Below are positions 33,030 to 41,557 of a stretch of 64,000 nucleotides of DNA, piece by piece. The notes under the pieces were generated by a model. It made no database searches. It was not told where the DNA came from and saw nothing but the letters and a program-made list of their open reading frames with translations. Every line of letters starts with the position of its first letter. Position 1 is the first letter of the stretch. The stretch comes from Pantoea cypripedii. GTDB taxonomy: Bacteria > Pseudomonadota > Gammaproteobacteria > Enterobacterales > Enterobacteriaceae. The stretch covers positions 654,586 to 718,585 of the forward strand of contig NZ_CP024768.1 of NCBI RefSeq assembly GCF_011395035.1, read 5' to 3'. A program made the position numbers and the translations under genes.

Positions 33030-36000
33030 ATGCCAAAACGTACAGACATAAAATCCATCCTGATCCTTGGCGCAGGTCCGATCGTTATCGGCCAGGCATG
33101 TGAATTTGACTACTCCGGTGCGCAGGCGTGTAAAGCGCTGCGTGAAGAGGGCTACCGCGTCATTCTGGTGAACTCTAACCCGGCAACCATTATGACCGAC
33201 CCGGAAATGGCCGATGCGACCTATATCGAGCCGATTCACTGGGAAGTGGTACGTAAAATCATTGAAAAAGAGCGCCCGGATGCAGTGCTGCCGACCATGG
33301 GCGGCCAGACAGCGCTGAACTGTGCGCTGGAGCTGGAGCGTCAGGGCGTGCTGGCAGAGTTCGGCGTGACCATGATTGGTGCGACCGCCGACGCCATTGA
33401 TAAAGCCGAAGACCGCCGTCGTTTTGACGTGGCGATGAAAAGCATCGGCCTGGATACCGCGCGTTCAGGTATCGCCCACACCATGGAAGAAGCACTGGCC
33501 GTGGCCGAAGACGTTGGCTTCCCGTGTATTATCCGTCCTTCTTTCACGATGGGCGGCACTGGTGGCGGTATCGCTTATAACCGTGAAGAGTTTGAAGAGA
33601 TTTGTGAGCGCGGCCTGGATCTGTCGCCGACCAATGAGCTGCTGATTGACGAGTCGCTGATTGGCTGGAAAGAGTACGAGATGGAAGTGGTGCGTGATAA
33701 AAACGACAACTGCATCATCGTCTGCTCCATCGAAAACTTCGATGCGATGGGGATCCACACCGGTGACTCCATCACCGTGGCCCCGGCTCAGACCCTGACC
33801 GACAAAGAGTATCAAATCATGCGTAACGCCTCGCTGGCGGTACTGCGTGAAATCGGCGTCGAGACTGGCGGCTCCAACGTGCAGTTCTCGGTTAACCCGA
33901 AAGATGGTCGCCTGATTGTCATCGAAATGAATCCGCGCGTGTCACGTTCTTCGGCGCTGGCCTCCAAAGCGACCGGCTTCCCGATTGCTAAAGTGGCGGC
34001 AAAACTGGCGGTGGGCTTCACCCTCGATGAACTGATGAACGACATCACCGGTGGCCGTACCCCGGCCTCGTTTGAGCCGTCCATCGACTACGTTGTCACC
34101 AAGATTCCTCGCTTCAACTTCGAGAAATTTGCCGGAGCCAACGATCGTCTGACGACTCAGATGAAATCTGTCGGTGAAGTGATGGCGATTGGCCGTACTT
34201 TCCAGGAATCGATGCAGAAAGCGCTGCGCGGTCTGGAAGTGGGTGCCAATGGCTTCGACCCGAAAGTGAGCCTGGACGATGCTGAAGCACTGACCCGTAT
34301 CCGCCGCGAACTGAAGGATGCCGGTTCTGACCGTATCTGGTACATCGCGGATGCGTTCCGTGCGGGTATGTCTGTCGATGGCGTATTCAACCTGACCAAT
34401 ATTGACCGCTGGTTCCTGGTGCAGATTGAGGAACTGGTCCGTCTCGAGGAGCAGGTCGCGCGTGAAGGCGTGCAGTCACTGGATGCGACTTTCCTGCGTG
34501 CGCTGAAGCGTAAAGGTTTCGCTGATGCACGTCTGGCAACGCTGGCTGGCGTCGCAGAAGGTGAAATCCGCAAACTGCGTCAGCAGTTCAACCTGCACCC
34601 GGTTTATAAGCGTGTCGATACCTGTGCGGCAGAATTCGCCACCGACACCGCTTATATGTACTCGACTTATGAAGAAGAGTGCGAAGCCAATCCGAACCAG
34701 GATCGCGACAAAATCATGGTGCTGGGCGGCGGTCCGAACCGTATCGGCCAGGGCATTGAGTTTGACTACTGCTGCGTACATGCGGCGCTGGCGCTGCGTG
34801 AAGATGGTTTTGAGACCATCATGGTTAACTGTAACCCGGAAACCGTATCAACCGACTACGATACCTCTGACCGTCTCTACTTCGAGCCGGTAACGCTGGA
34901 AGATGTGCTGGAAATCGTGCGTATTGAGCAACCTAAAGGCGTGATCGTACAGTACGGTGGTCAGACTCCGCTGAAACTGGCGCGTGCGCTGGAAGCGGCG
35001 GGTGTGCCGGTTATCGGCACCAGCCCGGATGCCATTGACCGTGCGGAAGACCGTGAGCGCTTCCAGCAGGCGGTTGAGCGTCTGAACCTGAAACAACCTG
35101 CCAACGCCACCGTCAGCACGCTGGAGCAGGCGGTAGAAAAAGCGGTTGGCATCGGTTATCCGCTGGTGGTGCGCCCGTCCTACGTACTGGGTGGCCGTGC
35201 GATGGAAATCGTTTACGACGAAATCGACCTCAAGCGTTACTTCCAGACCGCGGTATCGGTTTCTAACGATGCGCCGGTACTGCTGGATCGCTTCCTCGAT
35301 GACGCAGTTGAAGTGGATGTGGATGCGATTTGCGACGGCGAGCGTGTGCTGATTGGCGGCATCATGGAACACATCGAGCAGGCGGGGGTTCACTCCGGTG
35401 ACTCAGCCTGTTCACTGCCGGCTTACACCCTGAATGCGGATATTCAGAACGTGATGCGTCAGCAGGTAGAAAAACTGGCGTTCGAACTGAACGTGCGTGG
35501 TCTGATGAACGTGCAGTTCGCGGTGAAGGATAACGAAGTTTACCTGATTGAAGTGAACCCGCGTGCGGCACGTACCGTACCGTTCGTCTCCAAGGCGACC
35601 GGTGTACCGCTGGCGAAAGTGGCAGCGCGTGTGATGGCTGGTAAAACCCTGGCTGAGCAGGGTGTCACCAAAGAGGTGATCCCGCCGTACTACTCCGTAA
35701 AAGAAGTGGTGCTGCCGTTCAACAAATTCCAGGGCGTTGACCCGATCCTCGGCCCGGAAATGCGTTCTACCGGTGAGGTCATGGGTGTCGGTCGTACCTT
35801 CGCTGAAGCCTTCGCTAAAGCGATGCTGGGTGCGCAGAGCAACATGAAGAAATCAGGTCGTGCGCTGCTGTCAGTTCGTGAAGGCGATAAGAAGCGTATC
35901 GTTGACCTCGCAGCAAAACTGCTGAAGTTTGGTTTTGAGCTGGATGCAACTCACGGTACGGCGGTGGTACTGGGCGAAGCCGGGATTAACCCGCGTCTGG

Positions 36001-36254
36001 TGAACAAGGTGCACGAAGGTCGTCCGCATATTCAGGATCGCCTGAAGAACGGCGAGTATACCTATATCGTTAACACCACCGCAGGTCGTCAGGCGATTGA
36101 AGATTCCAAACTGATTCGCCGCAGTGCGCTGCAATACAAAGTTCATTACGACACCACCCTGAATGGCGGTTTTGCCACAGCGATGGCGCTGAATGCGGAC
36201 CCAACCGAGAAGGTGATTTCCGTGCAGGAAATGCATGCGCAAATCAATGGTTGA
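33030..36254 (+). CDS. carB: Carbamoyl-phosphate synthase large subunit
   Basis: 1074 residues (E. coli 1073). Two homologous ATP-grasp halves: the first forms carboxyphosphate (motifs FPCIIRPSFTMGGTGGG, EMNPRVSRSSALASKATG), the second phosphorylates carbamate (YPLVVRPSYVLGGRAM, EVNPRAARTVPFVSKATG). An oligomerisation domain lies between and a C-terminal MGS-like allosteric domain binds UMP and ornithine. CAGGAG precedes the ATG; 13 bp after carA. Confidence 0.99.
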   Translation: MPKRTDIKSILILGAGPIVIGQACEFDYSGAQACKALREEGYRVILVNSNPATIMTDPEMADATYIEPIHWEVVRKIIEKERPDAVLPTMGGQTALNCALELERQGVLAEFGVTMIGATADAIDKAEDRRRFDVAMKSIGLDTARSGIAHTMEEALAVAEDVGFPCIIRPSFTMGGTGGGIAYNREEFEEICERGLDLSPTNELLIDESLIGWKEYEMEVVRDKNDNCIIVCSIENFDAMGIHTGDSITVAPAQTLTDKEYQIMRNASLAVLREIGVETGGSNVQFSVNPKDGRLIVIEMNPRVSRSSALASKATGFPIAKVAAKLAVGFTLDELMNDITGGRTPASFEPSIDYVVTKIPRFNFEKFAGANDRLTTQMKSVGEVMAIGRTFQESMQKALRGLEVGANGFDPKVSLDDAEALTRIRRELKDAGSDRIWYIADAFRAGMSVDGVFNLTNIDRWFLVQIEELVRLEEQVAREGVQSLDATFLRALKRKGFADARLATLAGVAEGEIRKLRQQFNLHPVYKRVDTCAAEFATDTAYMYSTYEEECEANPNQDRDKIMVLGGGPNRIGQGIEFDYCCVHAALALREDGFETIMVNCNPETVSTDYDTSDRLYFEPVTLEDVLEIVRIEQPKGVIVQYGGQTPLKLARALEAAGVPVIGTSPDAIDRAEDRERFQQAVERLNLKQPANATVSTLEQAVEKAVGIGYPLVVRPSYVLGGRAMEIVYDEIDLKRYFQTAVSVSNDAPVLLDRFLDDAVEVDVDAICDGERVLIGGIMEHIEQAGVHSGDSACSLPAYTLNADIQNVMRQQVEKLAFELNVRGLMNVQFAVKDNEVYLIEVNPRAARTVPFVSKATGVPLAKVAARVMAGKTLAEQGVTKEVIPPYYSVKEVVLPFNKFQGVDPILGPEMRSTGEVMGVGRTFAEAFAKAMLGAQSNMKKSGRALLSVREGDKKRIVDLAAKLLKFGFELDATHGTAVVLGEAGINPRLVNKVHEGRPHIQDRLKNGEYTYIVNTTAGRQAIEDSKLIRRSALQYKVHYDTTLNGGFATAMALNADPTEKVISVQEMHAQING

Positions 36255-36277
36255 TATCTAAACGATTGTTACAAATA

Positions 36278-36305
36278 ACGGCTCCGAAAGGGGCCGTTTT
36301 TTTCG
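36278..36305 (+). terminator. Terminator after carB
   Basis: ACGGCTCC, GAAA tetraloop, GGGGCCGT with one G-T pair, then seven T. Rho-independent. Confidence 0.9.
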
Positions 36306-36490
36306 CTATTGTTAATCTTTGCATAACATTAGTTTATGACAATATTATGATTTTAAGATTTTTTAGCGCCTGATGCGGTATTTATTGTCCACACATTTAT
36401 TAGCACGAATTTATAAATAGAAAGCGAGGCCGCTAGCCTTAGTATCTCAGTCGCTCATCTTTTCGAGCGTAACTGGGATAGATATAAAAA

Positions 36491-37633
36491 ATGAAAATGC
36501 GTGCTTTCACACTCACCGCCATTGCTGCGCTGGTCGCAGCGGCACCACTTGCCAGCCAGGCTGAAGTTACTCTGCTGAAGGCGGATCCGCAGGCTAACGA
36601 TCCGCTTAGCCGTCTCACCTTCCAGGTCGGCGGTAGTATTCGTCCGCAGTTCCAGCATCAAGCCGGCGTAAGCGACCAATCTTACAAGCGTAATGGCTAT
36701 GACGGCGGTTCCCGCTTCCGTTTCACCGCCAATTATTATCTGTTTGATGATATAAGTTGGGTAGGTTACTACGAGCTGGGCGTTAACTTCCCGGCGTGGT
36801 GGGGCTGGGATAATCACTATGCCGACGGTGCGAACAACACCACTCGCCGTCAACTGTATACCGGCTTCAAGAGTGCCACCTGGGGTCAGCTGACTTTCGG
36901 TCAGCAGAACAGCGTCTACTATGATGTGGTTGGTGCGAAGACCGATATCTGGGACTACGATATGCTGGCCCAGGCACCAGGTAATGGTGTCAATGGTGAC
37001 TACGACGGCTCCTACCGTGCGCGTAAACAGCTGAAATACAAAAACACCTTTGGCAAGGTTGATGTTTATGCATCATACCTGTTCAGTGACGATGATCTGT
37101 TGCGTGGCAACTACCTGCGTTACAAACGTAAAGGCGGCGGCTCGCTGGGTGCGGATTACCACATCACCAAAAACCTGACCTGGGGTACTGCGTGGAACTA
37201 CACGCGTGCTGAAATGCGTAACACTTCAACGGGTGATGACAAAAATTACAACCAGAACATCTACGGTACGGCGCTGAGCTGGACACCGGACAACTGGACG
37301 CTGTCTGCTGGCGTTGGTTACTATCAGAACTTCCTGACCACACATAAATCAACGGTTCATAACTACTTCGCCGGTGATGCATGGGGCGTGGAATACTTTG
37401 CGGGTTATAAATTCCCGATTGGTCAGTATGCGGTCAAATCCATTCAGCCGTACTTTATGGGTGACCGTCTGCAATACGTTAATGACCGTGACTACCAGCG
37501 TATCGACAATGGTCTGGGTGTCTCGTTCCAGCTCGACTACGGCTTCCGTGTTGACTATGAATATGTGATCACTTCCAGCACTGACAAATCACTGGGTAAC
37601 ATGAATCTGGTGCGTCTGCGCTACGATTTCTAA
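36491..37633 (+). CDS. General outer-membrane porin
   Basis: 380-residue beta-barrel protein. A signal peptide covers about 1-24 (cleavage at SQA-EV). The mature chain is an alternation of amphipathic strands and ends in LRYDF with C-terminal phenylalanine, the outer-membrane assembly signal. The block RQLYTGFKSATWGQLTFGQQ, then YYDVVGAKTD, resembles strands around loop 3 of OmpC/OmpF-type trimeric porins, but the usual OmpC N-terminal start is missing and I cannot assign an orthologue. It sits between carB and folA where E. coli carries cai, fix and kef genes. The upstream 230 bp is AT-rich with its own leader, so it is separately regulated. Confidence 0.85.
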   Translation: MKMRAFTLTAIAALVAAAPLASQAEVTLLKADPQANDPLSRLTFQVGGSIRPQFQHQAGVSDQSYKRNGYDGGSRFRFTANYYLFDDISWVGYYELGVNFPAWWGWDNHYADGANNTTRRQLYTGFKSATWGQLTFGQQNSVYYDVVGAKTDIWDYDMLAQAPGNGVNGDYDGSYRARKQLKYKNTFGKVDVYASYLFSDDDLLRGNYLRYKRKGGGSLGADYHITKNLTWGTAWNYTRAEMRNTSTGDDKNYNQNIYGTALSWTPDNWTLSAGVGYYQNFLTTHKSTVHNYFAGDAWGVEYFAGYKFPIGQYAVKSIQPYFMGDRLQYVNDRDYQRIDNGLGVSFQLDYGFRVDYEYVITSSTDKSLGNMNLVRLRYDF

Positions 37634-37642
37634 CCCTGTCTC

Positions 37643-37668
37643 AACGGCTCCTGCGGGAGCCGTTTTCA
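37643..37668 (+). terminator. Terminator after the porin gene
   Basis: AACGGCTCC (37643-37651), short loop, GGAGCCGTT (37656-37664), TTCATT tail. Ten bases after the stop. Confidence 0.85.
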
Positions 37669-37883
37669 TTTGTTGCATGGAGTGCGCTTTTCTTTACAGG
37701 CGCATACACGCAAGATCCCCTTTTCACGCTGCCTTGTGCCGTTTCTCTACCCATTTATGGCGCCTCTTTCGGAAATTGGTGAGAAAAGCGGTGTAAAACT
37801 CTGTCCAATAACAAAAATGCGGTGGCAAAGGAGCTTTACGTAAATAGCGAGTTCGCCCTATCGACGAAAGTTTCGCCTTTACG

Positions 37884-37889
37884 TATGAT
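37884..37889 (+). promoter_or_regulatory. Candidate folA -10 element
   Basis: TATGAT 32 bp before the folA ATG, the best -10 candidate in the 250-bp gap after the porin terminator. The preceding sequence contains GCGAACTC/GAAAGTTTCGCC partial symmetry. No strong -35 was recognised. Confidence 0.4.
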
Positions 37890-37921
37890 GGCGCCAATTT
37901 TTTTCCTGTAGGTCTTTTAAC

Positions 37922-38404
37922 ATGATTAGTCTGATCGCGGCACTGGCAGCAGATCGCATCATCGGTATGGAAAACGCCATGCCCTGGAACCTGGCGGCTG
38001 ATTTGGCCTGGTTCAAACGTAACACCCTGAACAAGCCTGTGATTATGGGCCGCCTGACCTTTGAATCCATTGGCCGCCCGTTACCGGGACGCCTGAATAT
38101 TGTGGTCAGCAGCCAGCCGGGCAGTCATGATGGCGTGACCTGGGTGACGTCGCTGGAAGATGCCGTCAATGCGGCAGGCGATGCTGAAGAGGTGATGGTG
38201 ATTGGGGGGGGGCGTATTTATGAGCAGATGCTGCCGCGCGCCGATCGTCTCTATCTCACTCATATCGACGCGGAAGTGGAAGGTGACACGCAATTCCCGG
38301 ACTACGAACCGGATGAGTGGCAGTCAACCTTCAGTGAATTCCATGATGCCGACGCGCAGAATTCGCACAGCTACTGCTTTGAGATTCTGGAACGCCGCCG
38401 TTAA
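37922..38404 (+). CDS. folA: Dihydrofolate reductase
   Basis: NADPH-dependent reduction of dihydrofolate, the trimethoprim target. 160 residues (E. coli 159). The active-site region MENAMPWNLAADLAWFKRNT includes catalytic D27 and the Met20 loop. The NADPH-binding cis-Gly motif VIGGGRIYEQM spans residues 93-103, and its three glycines 95-97 are all coded by GGG. This makes a run of nine G at 38204-38212, unusual in an essential gene. No sign of a resistance-type replacement was identified. Confidence 0.97.
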   Translation: MISLIAALAADRIIGMENAMPWNLAADLAWFKRNTLNKPVIMGRLTFESIGRPLPGRLNIVVSSQPGSHDGVTWVTSLEDAVNAAGDAEEVMVIGGGRIYEQMLPRADRLYLTHIDAEVEGDTQFPDYEPDEWQSTFSEFHDADAQNSHSYCFEILERRR

Positions 38405-38416
38405 TTAACGGCAGAA

Positions 38417-38466
38417 CGATTTATCGCGCGTATTTTAAAAAACAGCGCGATAAATCGCGCCGCTAC
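38417..38466. repeat. Truncated REP pair between folA and apaH
   Basis: The right unit 38445-38466 is a full copy of the GTAGCGGCGCGAT family (minus orientation). The left unit 38417-38429 keeps only CGATTTATCGCGC and lacks its GTAG head. The right unit overlaps the last codon of apaH: its GTAG head supplies the TAG stop at 38463-38465. Confidence 0.88.
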
Positions 38467-39314
38467 GGACGTGGATGTGTCGCGCTTTGCGCCATCGCCT
38501 GTTCGCGGTTGGAGTGCTGGACGTAATATTGCTGCGTTTCCCAGTGCAGCAACGTTAGCGTGCCGCCCCAGCAGCAACCCGTATCGAGACCGATAATCCC
38601 TTCCGGCGTCCCTTTGCCTTCCAGCGATGCCCAGTGACCAAACACCACGGTGTAATCCTGTGCTACCGGACTTGGGATCTTAAACCAGGGCTTGAGCGGG
38701 GGTGGGGCAGACTCCGGCGTATCTTTGCAGATCATATCCAGCTGGCCATTCGGGAAGCAGAAACGCATACGCGTCAGCGCGTTGGTGCTGAACCGCAGGC
38801 GCGACAGCCCGCTGAGTTCCGGCGTCCAGTTATTGGGCATATCACCATACATGGCATCGAGGAACAGCGGATAACTATCGCTGGAAAGCACCGCTTCCAC
38901 TTCGCGCGCGCAAATTTTTGCCGTCGCCAGATCCCACTGCGGCGTGATACCCGCATGCGCCATCACCAGCTTTTTCTCTTCATCCACCTGCAACAACGGC
39001 TGGCGACGCAACCAGTTGATCAGCTCATCGGCATCGTCAGCTTCCAGCAAGGGGGTCAGGCGATCTTTCGGTTTGTTACGGCTGATACCGGCAAACACCG
39101 CCAGCAGATGCAGGTCATGGTTGCCCAGCACCAGCCGTACGCAATCCCCCAGCGATTTCACGTAGCGCAGCACGTCGAGTGAGCCAGGGCCGCGCGCCAC
39201 CAGGTCACCGGTCAGCCACAGGGTATCCTGCTGCGGATCGAAATCAACCTGCGCCAAAAGGGCACGAAGCTCGTCGTAACAGCCGTGAATATCGCCAATC
39301 AGGTATGTACTCAT
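38463..39314 (-). CDS. apaH: Diadenosine tetraphosphatase ApaH
   Basis: Symmetrical Ap4A hydrolase of the PPP metallophosphatase family, also able to remove Np4 caps from RNA. 283 residues (E. coli 280). Metal-binding motifs DIHGCYDELRAL, GDLVARGPGSLDV and LVLGNHDLHLL are at the N-terminus. Last gene of the lptD-surA-pdxA-rsmA-apaG-apaH operon. The stop codon lies inside a REP element, so the C-terminal few residues probably differ from relatives. Confidence 0.97.
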   Translation of the reverse strand: MSTYLIGDIHGCYDELRALLAQVDFDPQQDTLWLTGDLVARGPGSLDVLRYVKSLGDCVRLVLGNHDLHLLAVFAGISRNKPKDRLTPLLEADDADELINWLRRQPLLQVDEEKKLVMAHAGITPQWDLATAKICAREVEAVLSSDSYPLFLDAMYGDMPNNWTPELSGLSRLRFSTNALTRMRFCFPNGQLDMICKDTPESAPPPLKPWFKIPSPVAQDYTVVFGHWASLEGKGTPEGIIGLDTGCCWGGTLTLLHWETQQYYVQHSNREQAMAQSATHPRP

Positions 39315-39365
39315 TACGTCAGTCCGGTTAAAACGCGCCGCCCGGATGGACCGGGCGGAGAAGGA

Positions 39366-39743
39366 TTAGTGGATGTGGGTTTGTACCGCAAGCCGGAATA
39401 CCGGGATTTCGACAAAGAACTCTTCACCTTCCTCATCGATCATCACGTAGTGGCCTTGCATGGTGCCCATCGGCGTTTCAAGGATCGCGCCGCTGGTATA
39501 TTGAAATTCGTTGCCCGGGGCGATATGAGGCTGTTCACCCACCACACCTTCGCCCTGAACTTCGGTCTGACGGCCATTACCGTTGGTGATCAACCAGTAG
39601 CGGCCGCGTAGCTGGACGCTGTTGCGTCCCAGATTGCGGATGGTGATGGTGTAGGCAAACACGTAGCGCTCCTCGTCAGGTGACGATTGCGACTCCACAT
39701 ACAGGCTTTGTACCTGGATACAGACGCGGGCCAGTTCACTCAT
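39366..39743 (-). CDS. apaG: ApaG (DUF525) protein
   Basis: Small fibronectin-III-like fold protein of unknown exact role, 125 residues as in E. coli. The ATG at 39741-39743 gives MSELARVCIQVQ; an upstream extension overlapping rsmA was rejected. Conserved region YWLITNGNGRQTEVQGEGVVG and PLGTMQGHY-type GTMQGHYVMIDE. It starts four bases after the rsmA stop codon. Confidence 0.96.
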   Translation of the reverse strand: MSELARVCIQVQSLYVESQSSPDEERYVFAYTITIRNLGRNSVQLRGRYWLITNGNGRQTEVQGEGVVGEQPHIAPGNEFQYTSGAILETPMGTMQGHYVMIDEEGEEFFVEIPVFRLAVQTHIH

Positions 39744-39747
39744 GCAC

Positions 39748-40572
39748 TCAGTTCTCCGGGGTTGCTGCCTGATGATTGCCAAGCCAGTTGGCCAGTTGAC
39801 AATACTGTGCTACCGAGACGTTTTCTGCACGCAGGGTCGCATCAATATTCAGTGCATCCAGCGCACCCGCAGTAAACAGGTGACTCAGGCTATTGCGCAG
39901 CGTTTTACGGCGCTGACCAAAGGCTTCAGTCGTAATGCGGCTGAGCAGACGCACATCACTGACCGGATGTTGCGGCTGGGTAAAGGGCACCAGGCGTACC
40001 ACCGCAGAGTCCACTTTGGGCGGTGGCGTGAAAGATTGTGGCGGCACTTCCAGTACCGGGATCACCTGACAATAATACTGCGCCATCACGCTGAGTCGAC
40101 CATAGGCTTTGCTGCCCGGTCCGGCCACCAGACGGTTGACCACTTCTTTCTGCAGCATGAAGTGCATATCTTTAATCGAACCAGTATAGCTGAAAAGGTG
40201 GAACATCAGCGGTGTTGAGATGTTGTACGGCAGGTTGCCGAAAACACGCAACGGCTGGCCTTTCTCCTGCGCCAGCGCAGAGAAATCAAAGGTCATCGCA
40301 TCCTGCTGGAAGATGGTCAGTTTAGGACCGAGGAACGGATGCGTTTGCAAACGTGCGGCAAGGTCGCGGTCCAGTTCCACCACGGTCAGTGCATCCAGAC
40401 GCTCGCCCACCGGCTCAGTCAATGCGCCAAGGCCAGGGCCGATCTCCACCAGGGCTTCACCTTTTTGCGGATGAATGGCGGAGACAATGCTGTCGATAAT
40501 GTACTGATCGTTCAGGAAGTTTTGCCCGAAACGTTTACGGGCGTAATGCCCCTGATGGACGCGATTATTCAT
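39748..40572 (-). CDS. rsmA: 16S rRNA dimethyladenosine transferase RsmA (KsgA)
   Basis: Dimethylates A1518 and A1519 of 16S rRNA and acts as a late 30S assembly checkpoint. 274 residues (E. coli 273). SAM motif VEIGPGLGALTEPV and catalytic NLPYNIST are intact. Loss of function gives kasugamycin resistance. Overlaps the pdxA end by eight bases, indicating coupling. Confidence 0.98.
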   Translation of the reverse strand: MNNRVHQGHYARKRFGQNFLNDQYIIDSIVSAIHPQKGEALVEIGPGLGALTEPVGERLDALTVVELDRDLAARLQTHPFLGPKLTIFQQDAMTFDFSALAQEKGQPLRVFGNLPYNISTPLMFHLFSYTGSIKDMHFMLQKEVVNRLVAGPGSKAYGRLSVMAQYYCQVIPVLEVPPQSFTPPPKVDSAVVRLVPFTQPQHPVSDVRLLSRITTEAFGQRRKTLRNSLSHLFTAGALDALNIDATLRAENVSVAQYCQLANWLGNHQAATPEN

Positions 40573-41557
40573 TACTGCTCTTGATCATAGTGATGGCGAG
40601 GTTAAGCGCCGTAATAAAGCTGCCCGGCTCCGCCTGGCCCAGTCCGGCCAGTTCCAGCGCGGTACCGTGGTCAACGGAGGTACGGATAAAGGGCAGGCCC
40701 AGCGTGATATTCACCGCGCGGCCAAACCCCTGAAATTTTAGCACCGGCAGGCCCTGATCGTGATACATCGCCAGCACCGCATCAGCATGTTGCAGATATT
40801 TGGGCTGGAACAGGGTGTCAGCGGGGAGCGGGCCGGTCAATTGGATGCCTTGCTGGCGTAATTCGTCCAGCGCCGGAATGATGGTGTCGATCTCTTCGCG
40901 GCCCATATGGCCGCCTTCGCCCGCGTGCGGATTCAGGCCGCAGACGAAAATATGCGGGTTCGGCAGACCGAACTTTTGCTGCATATCACGATGCAGAATG
41001 GTGATCACTTCATGCAGGCTGTCGCGCGTGATGGCTGCTGAAACATCTTTGAGCGGCAAATGGGTGGTTGCCAGCGCCACCCGTAGCTCCTCGGTGGCCA
41101 GCATCATCACCACGCGATCGCCACCAGCGCGATCGGCAAAGAATTCGGTATGCCCGGTAAAGGGAATACCGGCATCGTTGATCACACCTTTGTGCACCGG
41201 GCCGGTAATCAGGGCGGAAAATTCGCCATTCAGACAGCCGTCACAGGCGCGCGCCAGGGTTTCCAGCACGTAGTGGCTGTTGGCAACCGTCAATTCACCG
41301 GGCGTCACCGGCTGGGCGGTATCGACCTGTAACAGCGTCAGCGAACCGGCCTGCTGTGGCTGGGGGGCGACACCGGGTTGGTAATCACGCAGCGTCAGCG
41401 GTAAACCTAACTGCGCGGCACGGCGACGCAACAGTTCGCCGTCGGCACACACCACCAGTTCAACTGGCCAGTCACGCTGAGCCAGTTGCACGGTTAAATC
41501 AGGACCAATCCCGGCAGGCTCGCCGGGAGTGATCACCACACGATAATTACTGACCAT
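40565..41557 (-). CDS. pdxA: 4-hydroxythreonine-4-phosphate dehydrogenase
   Basis: NAD-dependent step of the DXP-dependent pyridoxal phosphate pathway. 330 residues (E. coli 329). Conserved TPGEPAGIGPDL at the N-terminus, metal/substrate motif GINDAGIPFTGHTEFFA-type (HKGVINDAGIPFTGHTE), HDQGLPVLKFQGF and TSVDHGTALELAG. Overlaps surA by 11 bases. Confidence 0.98.
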   Translation of the reverse strand: MVSNYRVVITPGEPAGIGPDLTVQLAQRDWPVELVVCADGELLRRRAAQLGLPLTLRDYQPGVAPQPQQAGSLTLLQVDTAQPVTPGELTVANSHYVLETLARACDGCLNGEFSALITGPVHKGVINDAGIPFTGHTEFFADRAGGDRVVMMLATEELRVALATTHLPLKDVSAAITRDSLHEVITILHRDMQQKFGLPNPHIFVCGLNPHAGEGGHMGREEIDTIIPALDELRQQGIQLTGPLPADTLFQPKYLQHADAVLAMYHDQGLPVLKFQGFGRAVNITLGLPFIRTSVDHGTALELAGLGQAEPGSFITALNLAITMIKSSNE

